Part shown: piece by piece, positions 11,791-23,759 of the stretch
Layout of the letters: the number at the start of each line of letters is the position of its first letter
Numbering within the stretch: position 1 is the first letter of the stretch
Assembly (NCBI GenBank): GCA_025084515.1
Contig: JAJAGP010000563.1
Location: 1-64,000, forward strand
Direction of reading: 5' to 3'
DNA length: 64,000 nt
Origin: Ancistrus triradiatus
Taxonomy: Eukaryota; Chordata; Actinopteri; Siluriformes; Loricariidae
Program-made: the position numbers and the translations under genes
The notes under the pieces: generated by a model
Told to the model about the DNA's origin: nothing
The model's database searches: none
Seen by the model: the letters and a program-made list of their open reading frames with translations, nothing else

Positions 11791-13228
11791 TTTTACTTTT
11801 TACTGTCCTTTTACTGTTTATATGAGTAAGGACTGAGTTTGCAGCACAGAATTAGAAAATGCATAAGATGTAACCACATGGCAACCATACCAGTAGCATT
11901 AGGACACTGAGGACATTTTAATGATATACCAATTTTTTTTTTTTTTTCATAAATGAATAACATCCAAAAAAGAATGTAGATAACATGATAAGTTGAAATT
12001 GACCTTCTCAGTCATAGTTACAATATCATCAAATATACAGGCAACAATAAGAGAGAACTTATTTGTGGTCTTCTCATGGTCTTTAGAAGATCCAGATTAT
12101 ACAGCTTCTTACTGAACATGTGACTTGTGGTATGTTCCATAATTTCCAGAAGTGGGACTGAAAATCTTAGTCTGAGTGAAAATCTGGGAACATGACCAAA
12201 ATATGTATTTTAAAGAAAATTATTACGGCTTTATTGACACTAAAAAGGGTTTCTGAAGAATTTTAATAATTTTCATTTTTAAATGTAATGTTAGAGATCA
12301 AGGACATCTAATGAAAAAGCCACATATTCCTTTTAACCCACAGATATAGAATAATAACAACAACAACTCATGCTTTGATTCAGTTTTGGTAAGTGTTTGA
12401 AATTGGCTAAATAAAAAAGGTGCACAGATGTCTTGTTGTTGTTGAGAGCTGTAACATGAAAGACAGGAACACACAATTATGCTTCTAATTAAATAATCTT
12501 TCTAAAAAGCTACCAATAAAGACAAAAGCTAAGTATGACATGTTATTTTGTTATTTAGGTGTAGTTCAAAAACTAATTATGAAATTAAAAATGACATTAA
12601 ATTTTAGGCAGCACAACACACATCAACTATGACAAATTGCAATTAAGCAATTATTTTTTAATTCAAAGCAACAGCTCTTTTTGAGATCTATGTTATTACA
12701 TTTGAACTGGAATGAAAAAGTAAGCTTGCCCATGGTGCTTTTCATTTAGCAGTCATACTTTATTGGTAATTATTAGATTAACATAATAAGCCTATATGTG
12801 TTAATCTTAATGCAAGTATACAGTATACAGTATGTACTCAATATTAATATTAAGAGTAAATCTCTATTACACATAAAATGGAATTTATGTTGCTAAGTAC
12901 GATACTTTTCTATTCACCACGTAAGAGTAATCTTTGAGTAAACATTTTTACTCTAATGTCTAATGCGCGACAAAAGCTGCCCCCACCCCAAGTACAACAC
13001 TTCCTAAAGGGTAAAATAAACTAGGAAGTTTATACAGATAAGATGAATATGTTTTTTGGCCTTCTAATCTTGGAACTTGGAATAGTTTACTCTGATTGAT
13101 TAATGCAGATCTATTTAGATGAAATGTAAACATTAGTAACATTTTCTCATGGATGTTTGCTGCTGCTCAACCGGCTATGGCCTTTTACATTTGACAGCAT
13201 ATGTTACTCTCTCATTTACATTCCATAC
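11791..13228. other. Gene-free AT-rich DNA
   Basis: No gene or clear repeat recognised. Long AT-rich stretches with a poly-T run near 11934-11947. Confidence 0.5.
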
Positions 13229-13332
13229 TCAGTACAGTTCAGGGTCATGGAGGAGCCAGGGCTTAACCAGCAGCACAGGGTGCAAGGCGGGAACCAAGCC
13301 TAGACAGGGCACCAGTCCATCCCAGGGCACAT

Positions 13333-13380
<48 letters not shown>

Positions 13381-13535
13381 TGGGAACACTTTTAGAGATG
13401 TCAATTAATCTAACATAGGAAATTGGAGAGACCAGAGACCCACACAGACAGAAGGAGACCATACTTCCACACAGACAGTGACTCAAACTCAGGTCCCTGG
13501 AGCTGTGAGGTGACATTGCTAACTACTGCACAAAC
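13229..13535 (-). repeat. Dispersed repeat with internal (CT)n(CA)n tract
   Basis: Minus-strand copy of the repeat family with GGAGCTGTGAGG (B-box side) and CACAGACAGAAGGAGACC. It is interrupted by a CT run then a CA run at about 13335-13380. Open frames here, with Leu/Ser or Glu/Arg repeats, are artefacts. Confidence 0.7.
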
Positions 13536-13668
13536 CACACCGTTTATTATAGGACATTTACTTTGATACTTTAATATCTTGCAATTCCTCATGAGTCATG
13601 CTAAAAATTGTAAAGGTATTTAAGACAATGGTACCAGCAATGGTGATTTGAAAAATGAGACCCCTGGG

Positions 13669-13860
13669 CCCTGTTTCAGAAAGCAGATTTATTAAACTCT
13701 GGGTTTAAATCTCAACTCTGGATGTACTAAAACTGAGCTGTTAAATTGCTGATTTTGGTTTAAACTGCTGTTTTCAGAACAGTGTTATCAAGTAGTTCAG
13801 TCAACTCTGATTTAAGTTCATCCTAAAGCATGTGCATGTGGAGATAAAAAGCCCTCATCA
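13669..13860 (+). mobile_element. MITE-like end, possibly PIF/Harbinger-derived
   Basis: Starts GGGCCCTGTTTCAGAAAGCAG and continues with repeated AACTCTG-type words (AAACTCTGGGTT, CAACTCTGGATG, CAACTCTGATTT). This pattern resembles a non-autonomous PIF/Harbinger-type repeat of fish genomes. The opposite end and target duplication were not found. Confidence 0.4.
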
Positions 13861-14174
13861 ATGGAATGCAGTCAACATGATTCACCATGGCAACAGGTGA
13901 AAAGTCTCCATCCATTTCACCCCAATGGAGGTAGAATTATTAATGCATGTATACACAGAATGCGAATATATTTTTCAGAAAAAAGCAATACAGTAGCAGC
14001 AGCAAAAGAACATGACCTGGCGTGGCAGAGAATTCAATCAGTAATTTTTAATGAAAACACAGTTTTATCTTGAGTATTAAAGTTGATCAACAATTATATA
14101 CAGGTTTGTGTCACTTAACTAAGTATTATATATACGTTTTGTAGGCATTTTATCTTTTGCCAGTTATATTCTGC

Positions 14175-14280
14175 TTATTCTTTGTTTAAGTTTTAGTGGT
14201 CACAGCACTGTAGTTCTACAATTACAGATTGAAGTCTACAGACTTTGTTAGTCCCCTTTACTCTGTTCTCTAATGGTCAT
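14175..14280 (+). mobile_element. Uninterrupted copy of the MITE-like repeat at 8528
   Basis: Matches the two halves flanking the Tc1-like element at 8610-10166 (GTAGTTCTACAATTACAGA, then CTTTGTTAGTCC, TCTGTTCTCTAATGGTCA) with no insertion between them. It acts as an empty-site comparison. An (ATAG)n run follows at about 14285-14335. Confidence 0.8.
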
Positions 14281-14528
14281 ATTTATATGTATATATATAG
14301 ATATAGATAGATAGATATAGATAGATTCTATAGATTCTTAGTTGTTTTTCTGACATTCTAATCTATTTTAAGGTGACACATATACAGTATTTAAAATTGT
14401 GATTTGGCTTGCACATTGTTGTTAAAAAAATTTGAATTATGTTGGTTACATTTCTGGGTAAATTTACAATTTACCTGAGTAATCCTCATCTTCAACCAGT
14501 TCAACCAGTATGTATACTTTTGCCTTAA

Positions 14529-14730
14529 GCTTCGTAACCTACCAAAGACCGTACTAAAACATTTTGACAGATTTACCATTTACCGCCGTGTACCATCTAC
14601 AATCGGTTCTAGGTCAGAAAGCACAACCAGAATTCATTCATACATTAGACGCACCGCATTTTAAGGCGCACTGTCGATTTTTGAGAAAATTAAAGGATTT
14701 TAAGTGCGCCTTATGGTCCGAAAAATACGG
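14529..14730 (-). mobile_element. Truncated pogo-like MITE, second copy
   Basis: Matches the right 200 bp of the element at 36462-36967, sharing CATCTACAATCGGTTCTAGG and the terminus TCCGAAAAATACGG followed by TA. The other end is missing. Confidence 0.85.
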
Positions 14731-16953
14731 TAATCTGTCTGGTGGAGCCTATCTGTCTGGAGGGTCTATCCACCTCCACAGCACAACTTTTACCTCAGTA
14801 AGATGTTGTTCCACATCAGCTCATGACTTCCTGTAAAACTAAGTAGATCTGGCACTTAAGCATGATGTCATGTTTTGTGTTCCTATAGCTCCCTCTGAAA
14901 CAACTGTACAAGGTGTACAGTACTTGGAGAAACAAACAGCAAAATCTAATTTAGAAACTGATCACATAAGGCTAGAGATAAAAAAGAAAAAGAAATACAA
15001 CTGCTTGACACTGAGTAGGTGATGTGTCTATCAGAAATTATGGTAGCATGTTTGATTGCTGACTGATTTTCCATATTGTGTGACAACAGTGTGGTCAGGA
15101 TGTTCCTTATCAGGATCATTCACTGGTTGAATATGCCATTGTTCTCCTCTGACTGTGGCAATGCTGTGGAGAATATCCCATGTCAAGATAATGTCACTTT
15201 GCTTCTGTGTTATTGATGATGTGGGCTGCATCACACATGACACAGAGCAGAACAATAATTATCTGCAGTGGCTGTAATGTGAAGTAGCTTTCATTTGGAA
15301 TGCTAAAGGCTACTATTTGCCACTGCACTCCAGTGCTGTGGAAGGTCTTACCATTATTAATATATTCTCTACATAATCTACTTCATTTACTGGAGAGCTG
15401 TGATAAGAATATGAGTGCCATCTATACAGCCAATCACATCTGGAACGCTAAAATATTTCAAATTAACTTAGTAGTGCGTCCCATCTCAGCTCTTCATGCT
15501 AAACAAATGAATTAGTGCTTAGACTGATAACTGCAATTCTGAAGGATTCTTACTTCATGAGTCTTGTGGGCCTGTTACTTGGGAACTACACAGAATTGTA
15601 CAGTAAACGATTCAGACCATAATGACAGCTCAATAGATGGTTGCCTTGGAAATATGACAAAAGTTAGAAAATGCACAAAGAAGTTCTGTCGAACAGCAAG
15701 AATGTCCATGATGTGCCATATAGGGCTGAGAATATTGTTCAAATAAATGATCGCTTGAGCAGAAAAATGGTAATGCTCAAACAAATAAAAAAAAACCTGG
15801 TTTGCCTCGTGGACTGTTGACTCAGAGTTAAACTGAACTCTCTTTGTTAATCTGAATATCCCAAGATTCCTTCAATGCTCTTGAGTTTTCAGTATACCCA
15901 CTTTCTGAAGCACACCATGGGATATTACACTAGTCAGTGAAAATGGCTTGGCACAGTACATTTCTTTATGTTACATTTAGCCTTTTGCCTTTGCCCTAGG
16001 CCATTTTTACATATACTTTAGCTGTAATTGACAAGTAATATCCTATTCCGAATGTGAGGGTTTTTTTCTTTCTCACAATGTCCCATGAATCCTGTATCCT
16101 AGTAAACAACCAAAACGAAGGCTTTAATTTGGCCAATATGTAGGCTACACCATTATATTCAGTACACAAATTTTGTTTTTTACACAGTCAATAAAAGATG
16201 TATGGATCCTGTTTTCTTATGCATGGCAACAAGTCAGGTGCGTCTGTGCTCATTGTCTGGCTGCAACCAATTTAACTTCAGCTTCCCTTTCAATTTGATT
16301 ATTATCAATACATCATCATCTGTAAACATACCAACTAATAATTAACTCTATGAAGCTAGAGCTAAGACAAACCCTGTACAGCCAACGCAATGTACAAGGA
16401 AATGGACTACTGATAATGCAATACACTACCTGTTAGGTACATGATTGTGTAGTATACTAAAGAATAACTCTCATATATTTTGTACTTCATAGCACTTCAT
16501 AGTACTTCAATGGAGAGTCCCCACAATGATGGAAACTTGTGTGTGTGGTAATGTCAGCTTAATAAAAAGAAGAACACTTGTTTTAATAAACCTCGTTATT
16601 ATTTGCAAAAAAATATGCAAGTGGATATAATTTAGAATTCTTCAAATACACTCTATGGTTAAACATGTCAGTATTGAAATTAAATGTTTTGATGGTCAAA
16701 CTGCAAATGGGAAAAGTGATATTGTTTTATAAAGGTGGTAAGATGAGGCAGAATAGCAAGGCTGGTATGTTTCATGACTATTCCTGAAGTGAAACAATGT
16801 AGAGCATGTGAAACTGAAATAATTCAGTGCAATATAATATGGTTGCATTTACAGCAAACACTCTCCACAGCAAATGGGCAATTAGAAATGTTCTTGTTTT
16901 TTTATGGATTTTTGATGGATATTTTAAAGATATTTATGGATCCTTATTGGTTA
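14731..16953. other. Gene-free intergenic DNA
   Basis: Several open frames of 60-90 codons occur here, but none shows conserved motifs, splice signals or a repeat identity. Nothing supported. Confidence 0.45.
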
Positions 16954-17019
16954 ACTGCACCAATGTGACATACATAGGACATACTACAAAATGTATGTCC
17001 TCTGGCTCATTGGTGCAGT
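16954..17019. repeat. Two-stem 66-base hairpin
   Basis: Outer arms 16954-16965 (ACTGCACCAATG) and 17008-17019 are perfect reverse complements. Inside, AGGACATAC and GTATGTCCT form a second 9-bp stem around an 8-base loop. An asymmetric internal loop separates the stems. The size suits a small RNA precursor or a tiny palindromic repeat; no further evidence supports either. Confidence 0.5.
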
Positions 17020-18389
17020 ATATTTATAGTCATCCGTTACCATCCTTTCATGTATCACCATACCCTCATAGCTGATACGAGGTGGTTGTGGTATATGCCC
17101 TGTATGGATTGTGTACTTTTTTGTGTAAGGATCATTGTTCAATAAATACTGTGCATTTAGATAGAACTTTTCTTAAGCCATTGCAGAATATTTTTAGTAA
17201 AGGGTCTGTTCCAGCCTTGTGCAGCTTTTTTCTCTCACAGCACAAATCTTAACATCAGCATTTAACATGAGTCAGGCAGAGCTGTAACATGGAGCTTTAG
17301 ATAGATGGATGGATGGGTGGAACTTTGCTTAGTTAATGCCAAGGGAAATTACAGATTTTTTCTCTGATCATCAGTCTGGCATTTTGCAGCTGTTTATGAG
17401 TCACTGAATCCTGGAAAGATTGGAAACTATCACAACATGTTTTCGGTTTCAAAATAATCATTAACACCATAGACCCTTCCCAGATACACTCTCAAACTAA
17501 TTGTGGATGTCTTTTCATCTTGGCATGGTGTTAACATAAACCTGAGAGCTCCATGCTATCAGACTTTTGAAAATTATGCCTTTCAACAATTGGGAGCAAT
17601 ATTTTTTCCAGAAATGTGTTTGCATATAAGTTGACTTTTAGAATCTTCTGAGAGTTATGTCTTACTACATAAATTCACAAGATGAAGGATGGTGCACTCT
17701 CCTTCTTCTTAAGTTAAGAGTATAGTGGAGAAAGGGCAAAAATATGTATGTTGAGAAAGGTGAGGAGAACACACACCATACTGTCTGCTTATAGTCTGCG
17801 TGATTTTATTTAACTAGGAAACATTATCAGTAAGAAACACGTTTGGCTTACAGTTTATGTCCCACATGTTGATAACCCTAGGCCCTTTCACCCCAGATGT
17901 TTTCATCTTAATCCCAACTGTTTCCAAACCCTAGAATCGCTTCGGATGCTGGAATTATTTGATAACCACTGTGTTTATAAGTAAACCAACTGATGCCAGT
18001 TAGTTACATCACTGTTTTGTATGTCATATTGTATGATATAAGCTACCTTGTTGAATTGAGTTGTATGAAGCATAGTGCACAGCATGTCTCTTAAATCCAG
18101 CATCGTTGTAAAAACATACAATAAGCTAATGATGCTGGATTTGTGAGAAACCATATATAACAGTGCAATAAAACTAGCTTCTGGATAAATCAATGATTAA
18201 AGGTGGGCGGGTTTCTTTGTGCGCCTCAGTCCGCAAGGGTCGAAGTACATATTATACTGTGCGTAAGAAAGGCGCACAAAGCGCACACCTCTGTGATGAT
18301 GGTAAGCTCTATATGAAAACAGCAAGAAGATGACTTCTGAAACGGCTGTCTGTGTTCAACTGCGCGTTCTTCTAAGTATTTGTGACCAT
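17020..18389. other. Gene-free flank upstream of the rxfp3-type gene
   Basis: No gene or repeat recognised. It probably includes distal regulatory sequence of the downstream receptor gene, but nothing in the sequence shows this directly. Confidence 0.4.
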
Positions 18390-18584
18390 ACAGATGCCTT
18401 TTAACGGGTGCGCGCGCGTTAGGGGGCGCGCGTAATAAAGCACTGGAGGAGAAAGCACACAACTCTGTAAACAGAACCATGTAGCAGATCAGAAGCACCA
18501 CAAGGATGCTGATATGATGCCCCGATGCGTTTCCACCATAAATCGACCTGCTCATTCCCTTCTGCTTCGTAATTAAGGCTGGAT
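18390..18584 (+). promoter_or_regulatory. Probable promoter/5' UTR of the rxfp3-type gene
   Basis: Base composition shifts here: GCG-rich runs (GGGTGCGCGCGCG, GGGGGCGCGCG at about 18406-18432) stand out against AT-rich surroundings. The sequence leads into an in-frame TAA at 18570-18572, fifteen bases before the start codon. No clear TATA box was seen. The transcription start is not determined. Confidence 0.35.
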
Positions 18585-19799
18585 ATGGCACTGGTTCACA
18601 GGCTTGCTCCGCTCAAATCATCTGGGAGTGATAACTGGCTGGAGGCGATGGTGGACTCTCTGAACGTCAGCAACTTCACCAGCCAGCGCTTCAGCGATCT
18701 GGAGGACATCGACGTGTACGCGGACGGCACTCCGGCTCTGCGCTTCCTCATCTCTATCGTCTACTCCTTCGTGTGCGCTGTGGGACTGGTGGGCAACGTG
18801 TTGGTCTTTTTTCTCATGAAGTCGCGGAAGGGTAAGAAGTCGTCCACTGTGAACCTGTTCATCCTGAACTTGGCGGCGACCGACTTCCAGTTCGTGCTTA
18901 CCTTGCCGTTCTGGGCTGTGGATATAGCGCGGGATTTCAGCTGGCCTTTTGGACACGTTATGTGTAAAATCGTGTTGTCGGTTACAGTGATGAACATGTA
19001 CGCCAGTGTGTTTTTCCTCACGGCCATGAGCATGACTCGATACTGGGCCGTGGCTTCAGCGCTGAAGGAGCGCGGACGGCGCAGGTGTTTTTCGGGTCGT
19101 TGGGCGAGCGCGCTTCTGTGGCTCTTCGCAACCATCGCCACCACGCCGACCTTTATCTTCTCCGCTCAGAGGAAGGTGTTCGGGGAAAACCTGTGCCTCA
19201 TGAGCTTTCCCGACGGCAATTTCTGGCTCGGTCTGTACCACCTGCAGAAAGTTTTGGTCGGCTTCGTGATCCCCATGCTGATCGTGTGCGTGTGCTATGT
19301 GCTCTTACTGCGCTTCCTGCGCCTCCGCAGCATGAACAACAATTTGCCCAAGAAGAGATCCAGAGTAACCCGGTCAGTAACCATCGTGGTGCTCTCGTTT
19401 TTCCTCTGCTGGATGCCAAACCAAGCCCTCACGTTCTGGGGCGTCCTGGTCAAGCTGGACGTCGTGCACTTCGATCAAGTCTTCTACATGGTCCATACGT
19501 ATGTTTATCCAGCAACGGTTTGCTTGGCCAACGCCAATAGCTGCTTGAATCCTGTACTGTACTGCCTCACAAGAAGGGAGTTTAGGAAAATGCTTAAGGA
19601 CTTGTTCTGGAGGATTTCCTCTCCGACTATGAAGAACAGCTGCCAGGTCCGGCCATACTCCGCCAGTGTAAAAGAAGTTGAGGCGAGCCAGGCCGTGATT
19701 CCTCTGAATGTAGTGGAAAGTGAGATGTGCAGGTTGTTTGTGCTTAATCCTCAGTGTGACACCATCCCCATAGTAAAGGTTTCATCTGAGGTAAAGTAA
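18585..19799 (+). CDS. rxfp3: Relaxin-3 receptor-type GPCR (RXFP3 family)
   Basis: A single-exon, 404-residue class A peptide GPCR. RXFP3-type receptors sit in the plasma membrane, bind relaxin-3/INSL5-type peptides and couple mainly to Gi/o. The N-terminus has overlapping glycosylation sites NVS and NFT (residues 27-32). Seven hydrophobic segments run from about 52 to 327. Family hallmarks are clear: TDFQFVLTLPFWAV in TM2 (from residue 99), MNMYASVFFLTAMS in TM3, TRY in place of DRY at 151-153 (as in mammalian RXFP3), SVTIVVLSFFLCW in TM6 and NSCLNPVLYC (318-327). Cys127 and Cys204 should form the TM3-ECL2 disulfide. The start has G at -3 and +4 and an in-frame stop just upstream; Met22 is an alternative. 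Coding GC content is far above the flanks. Vertebrate RXFP3 genes are intronless, which fits. Teleosts keep several rxfp3 duplicates and I cannot tell which this is. Confidence 0.93.
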   Translation: MALVHRLAPLKSSGSDNWLEAMVDSLNVSNFTSQRFSDLEDIDVYADGTPALRFLISIVYSFVCAVGLVGNVLVFFLMKSRKGKKSSTVNLFILNLAATDFQFVLTLPFWAVDIARDFSWPFGHVMCKIVLSVTVMNMYASVFFLTAMSMTRYWAVASALKERGRRRCFSGRWASALLWLFATIATTPTFIFSAQRKVFGENLCLMSFPDGNFWLGLYHLQKVLVGFVIPMLIVCVCYVLLLRFLRLRSMNNNLPKKRSRVTRSVTIVVLSFFLCWMPNQALTFWGVLVKLDVVHFDQVFYMVHTYVYPATVCLANANSCLNPVLYCLTRREFRKMLKDLFWRISSPTMKNSCQVRPYSASVKEVEASQAVIPLNVVESEMCRLFVLNPQCDTIPIVKVSSEVK

Positions 19800-20500
19800 C
19801 CATAAAGTGTGTCTCCTAGACCAAGTGTCCAACAGGTTTCAGAAGTAATTGATATAGAAGAGCTATTCAGGAAGAAGACAATCGCCTGATGGGTGGTTCT
19901 TGTTGATACCAAAGACTAGTAAATAGTTTCCACCATGCTTTTCAATGTGGACAGTACTCTGTGCTGATAAATGATTATTCAGTTAATTGTGGCACCACCA
20001 ACAAACAATGAGAAAAGATTGTTCAGGAGTTCAGTGATGGCTCCAAAAATATTTTCTTGATTCTTTAGAGTGGGAAAAAAACATAATAGGTGATTAAACA
20101 CCTACACTGTAGAATGAAATCATTATTACTATCTATGTGTATTCAGTTGTTGCATAGCTGTCTAGTTTCAAACGACTTCAAACACGTCATGAATTAACCC
20201 TTTGTTTCCAGGTTGCTTTTAATAGTACAGTCCTTATTCAAAATTCTATAGGGACTCCTTTGGGATTTGTAAATGTTCAATCAGCAGTAGGCTTTTTGCT
20301 GTATATGATAGTTAGCCAAAATAAGTGGCTGATATGTTGTTCTTAAAAGGTGTTTCAATATGCTGTAACTGTACAATTGTAAAAATGTAGAGTAAAATAC
20401 TTGTAGGCCGACATAGTTATCACCTATTTAATGTTACATGAACATATCAGCAGTGTGCACTGCACCAGTTTTGCTGCACAATAAAATCTTAATAAACACG
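19800..20500 (+). other. Probable 3' UTR of the rxfp3-type gene with poly(A) signals
   Basis: Two AATAAA hexamers lie close together at 20480-20485 and 20491-20496, about 690 bases after the stop. They are candidate polyadenylation signals, not proven. The sequence between is AT-rich and repeat-free as far as I can see. Confidence 0.35.
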
Positions 20501-22708
20501 GGCTTGAACTTCAGCAAGCCATTTATCACATTTGTTTGCATTTGGATGCCAAGTTTAACTGCATTTGGTGACAGCTTTACGCAGTGTTGTGTAAATGTGC
20601 TGATGACAGGAGTAACACGTTCACTGTTCTAAATACATGACATGGGAGCCACATGGTGAGAGGGGTCACACTTAATTTCAGTATGCTGTCATGTTAAACT
20701 GTTTTCTTACCTATATCTTAAGTAATACATACTTCAGTTTTTCAATTTTGTGTGTTTCTTGAGAATTTGAGTAATTTGAGAATATTCAAAACATCCAGGC
20801 TTTCAGCTGCTACAAATAAGACTAACTTATTTCTGATTTTCTAGCTGTTCAGTTATATTTAAGGTGACTCTGGCCACAATTAAGTAAAAATTGTGGCTTT
20901 TCCTTGCCATTAAGCTCCTTTAGTCAAAGAAAGAGAGGCACATATGCTAAGAATAGTCAAATGGGTAATGAATATTTACAGATTTTTCAAGTTACATCTT
21001 TGCTGTTTCAGCAACTTCAGCTGTTTGAACAGGTATGGAAAGTGAATAAGTTAGCTTTTTGTCATTTTCAGGAGTTTCTGATATAAATGAAACGGAACTG
21101 TTTTACATATTTTAGGATTAAACAAGCTTGGTCAGCTAGTCCTTTTGCCAACGCAGAATACAGTTAGAGTGTGTCTCAGTAAACTGGATCACCTAAACTG
21201 AACTTTCTTTGTTGCATACAACCACTTCTGTTTTTAAACTGTTAATTAACCAGGTACCTGAGCCATTTGGAGCCACATTTTAACATTAAAGGTCCACGAA
21301 ATATGAGTACCACTGCTGTAAAACATCTGTGTGCTTGTATCTTTTACAAAGCCTAGGATTAACACTGTCTAATAAAGAGGTGAAGATGTCTTTAGTAATC
21401 TGGTGGTTTTGCCCCAAAGGAAATGAATGTGCAGACTCCAACTACGCTGCTGATTGTAAAGTGAGTAATAAAGCTTATCTTATCAAGGCAGTGCTTGTTT
21501 TTTTCAATAAACTTGATTAAATTGTGGTTACTGAAGGCTTTTGCAAAACTGTTATTCCATATAATTAACATTTTCCACAGTGTCATAGTTTTAATGGACT
21601 GAATAATTGAGCGTAGAATGAGACTAGAAGTACACTGTTAAAGATAGGACTCGCAGTCCAGAACAAATAATGACATGACATCACTACACAATTTTGTTTA
21701 GTGATGAATAAAGGGAAGTAAAGAGGTTATTCAAAGCACACGGTCCATGGACTCACTATAAATCATCATTAGAATATTGTCCTTACTATCAACGTAATGT
21801 AAGCAGACACCTGTGTTGTATTTCTAATAATAATTTCCACTCACAATATCTCTGAATTTTCTTTCGGCTCCCCAAACTACCGCTGAAGCCAGAAATTCTA
21901 TGTAATATAATCAAAGTTCTGCAGTTGGATAACTCACAAACACAAGGGGGCACTACAACATATCGTTTGACATTTTGAAGACAATTAGCCGTGATTCTCC
22001 ATGCTAATATCTCCTTCAAATTAGCTGAGCAAACCTAATGGGGAACACAAATTATTAATTAAGCACTACATCATTTAGTAGGGATAACTTTATTAACTGA
22101 TAAGAACACACAAACACACACATCAAAAGACCCCATGCTTAATTGCATCCTGTCAAGTGCTTATCAACAAAGATATTTATTTGTCTGTGTGGTTGCATAT
22201 GTTATTTATAGTATTAATATTAATATGATCCCTCTTTAACTTTTTTTTTTTGGATGTATATTAACAAATTAAATGAAGTTTGACCAGAACATGAAATATC
22301 TTGGCTTCACACTGTCTGCAATAAAATGAAAGTCAAAGTAAATGTACGAAACGCTGTGTTTTACCATAATGTTCCAGCTTATTCTGATATGGGGTTGTAA
22401 TATTGGGGATCATTTTCCTCACAACAAAATAAACAAAGTATAATATTTTTCTCTTGTTGTTCAATTTAATTTAATGATGATATACAGTATATCATATTTA
22501 TGCAGAAATATTAATAGAGTTAACTATAATTAATATAATAACTATAATATTAAATAATAACTATAATTAATAAAATATAATTAACTGCTTCAGCCCATTG
22601 CTGTGATATGTCAGCGCGGCCACCATATTGGTCCAGGCAACACTGGATCGTAAACAACTACAAATAAATGAGGGAGCTGCATTTTTGGTTAAAATGCACA
22701 ATAAACTA
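20501..22708. other. Gene-free intergenic DNA
   Basis: AT-rich sequence with short unsupported frames. No gene or mobile element recognised. Confidence 0.5.
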
Positions 22709-23513
22709 CAGTGGGGCCAAATTGTATTCTCCTACTTGGAAAGATGAGAGAGGTCTGTAATTTCCATCATAGGTACACTTCAACTATGAGGGACAAAATG
22801 AGACAAAAAAAATCCAGGAAATCACACTGTAGGGTTTTTAAATAATTTAATTGTAAATTACAGTGGAAGATAAGCATTTGGTCAATAACAAAAGTTCAAC
22901 TCAGTACTTTGTAACATAACCTTTGTTGGCAAAGACAGAGGTCAAACCTTTCCTGTAAGTCTTCAGCGGGTATTTTGGCCCATTCCTCCATGCAGATCTC
23001 CTCTAGAGCAGTGATGTTTTGGGGCTGTCGCTGGGCAATACGGACTTTCAACTCCCTCCACACATTTTCTATGGGCCTGAGGTCTGGAGACTGGCTAGGC
23101 CTCTCTAGGACCTTGGAATGCTTTTTACGGAGCCACTCCTTCGTTGCCCGAGCAGTGTGTTTGGGATCATTGTCATGCTGGAAGACCCAGCCACGTTCCA
23201 TCTTCAATGCTCTCACTGATGGAAGGAGGCTTTTGGCTTAAAATCTCACGATACATGGCCCCTTTCATGCTTCCCTTAACACGGATCAGTCGTTTTGTCC
23301 CCTTTGCAGAAAAACATCCCCAAAGCATGATGTTTCCACCCCAATCCTTCACAGTAGGAATGATGTTCTTGGGATGCAACTCAGCATTCTTCTTCCTCCA
23401 AACAGGACGAGTTGAGTTTTTCCCAAAATGTTCTATTTTGGTTTCATCTGACCACATGATATTCTCCCAATCCTCTTTTGGGTCATCCATATGCTCTCTG
23501 GCAAACTTCAGGC
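22709..23513 (-). mobile_element. Tc1-like transposon, family A, truncated
   Basis: Starts CAGTGGGGCCAAATTG after TA and matches the 8610-10166 element through most of the catalytic half. Minus-strand frames carry MWSDETKI (first Asp; 23490-23173) and QHDNDPKHTA plus RPIENVWREL (second Asp and Glu; 23216-22896), so all three DDE positions survive but in two frames. Homology stops abruptly after CTCTCTGGCAAACTTCAG, so the DNA-binding half and the far terminal repeat are gone. Confidence 0.9.
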
Positions 23514-23759
23514 ATAAGCAGAATCAGGCATCTTTTTTCCAATACAATCTTCAGAGAATTGTGAGAAGTTGCCTGGACCAATATTGCAATGACGTTGATG
23601 GATGATTTAGCAGCCAGTGCTGTGTCTAGGCATATATGGCTATGGTAATTAATGTTTCCTATTTGGCGACATTTTCTGAGTTCAAGCTTGCTCGTGTAGC
23701 TGTTGATAAAGCATCCAATTCCCTCAATAAATAAATGCCCATTCCTTCTACCAAAAAAT

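Noticed and set aside
13149..13516. Open frames with Ser/Leu or Glu/Arg repeats
   Set aside because: Created by the (CT)n(CA)n tract inside a dispersed repeat.
18618..19540. Open frames of 60-151 codons overlapping the receptor gene
   Set aside because: Shadows of the GC-rich receptor coding sequence in other frames; the + frame with the GPCR motifs is the real one.
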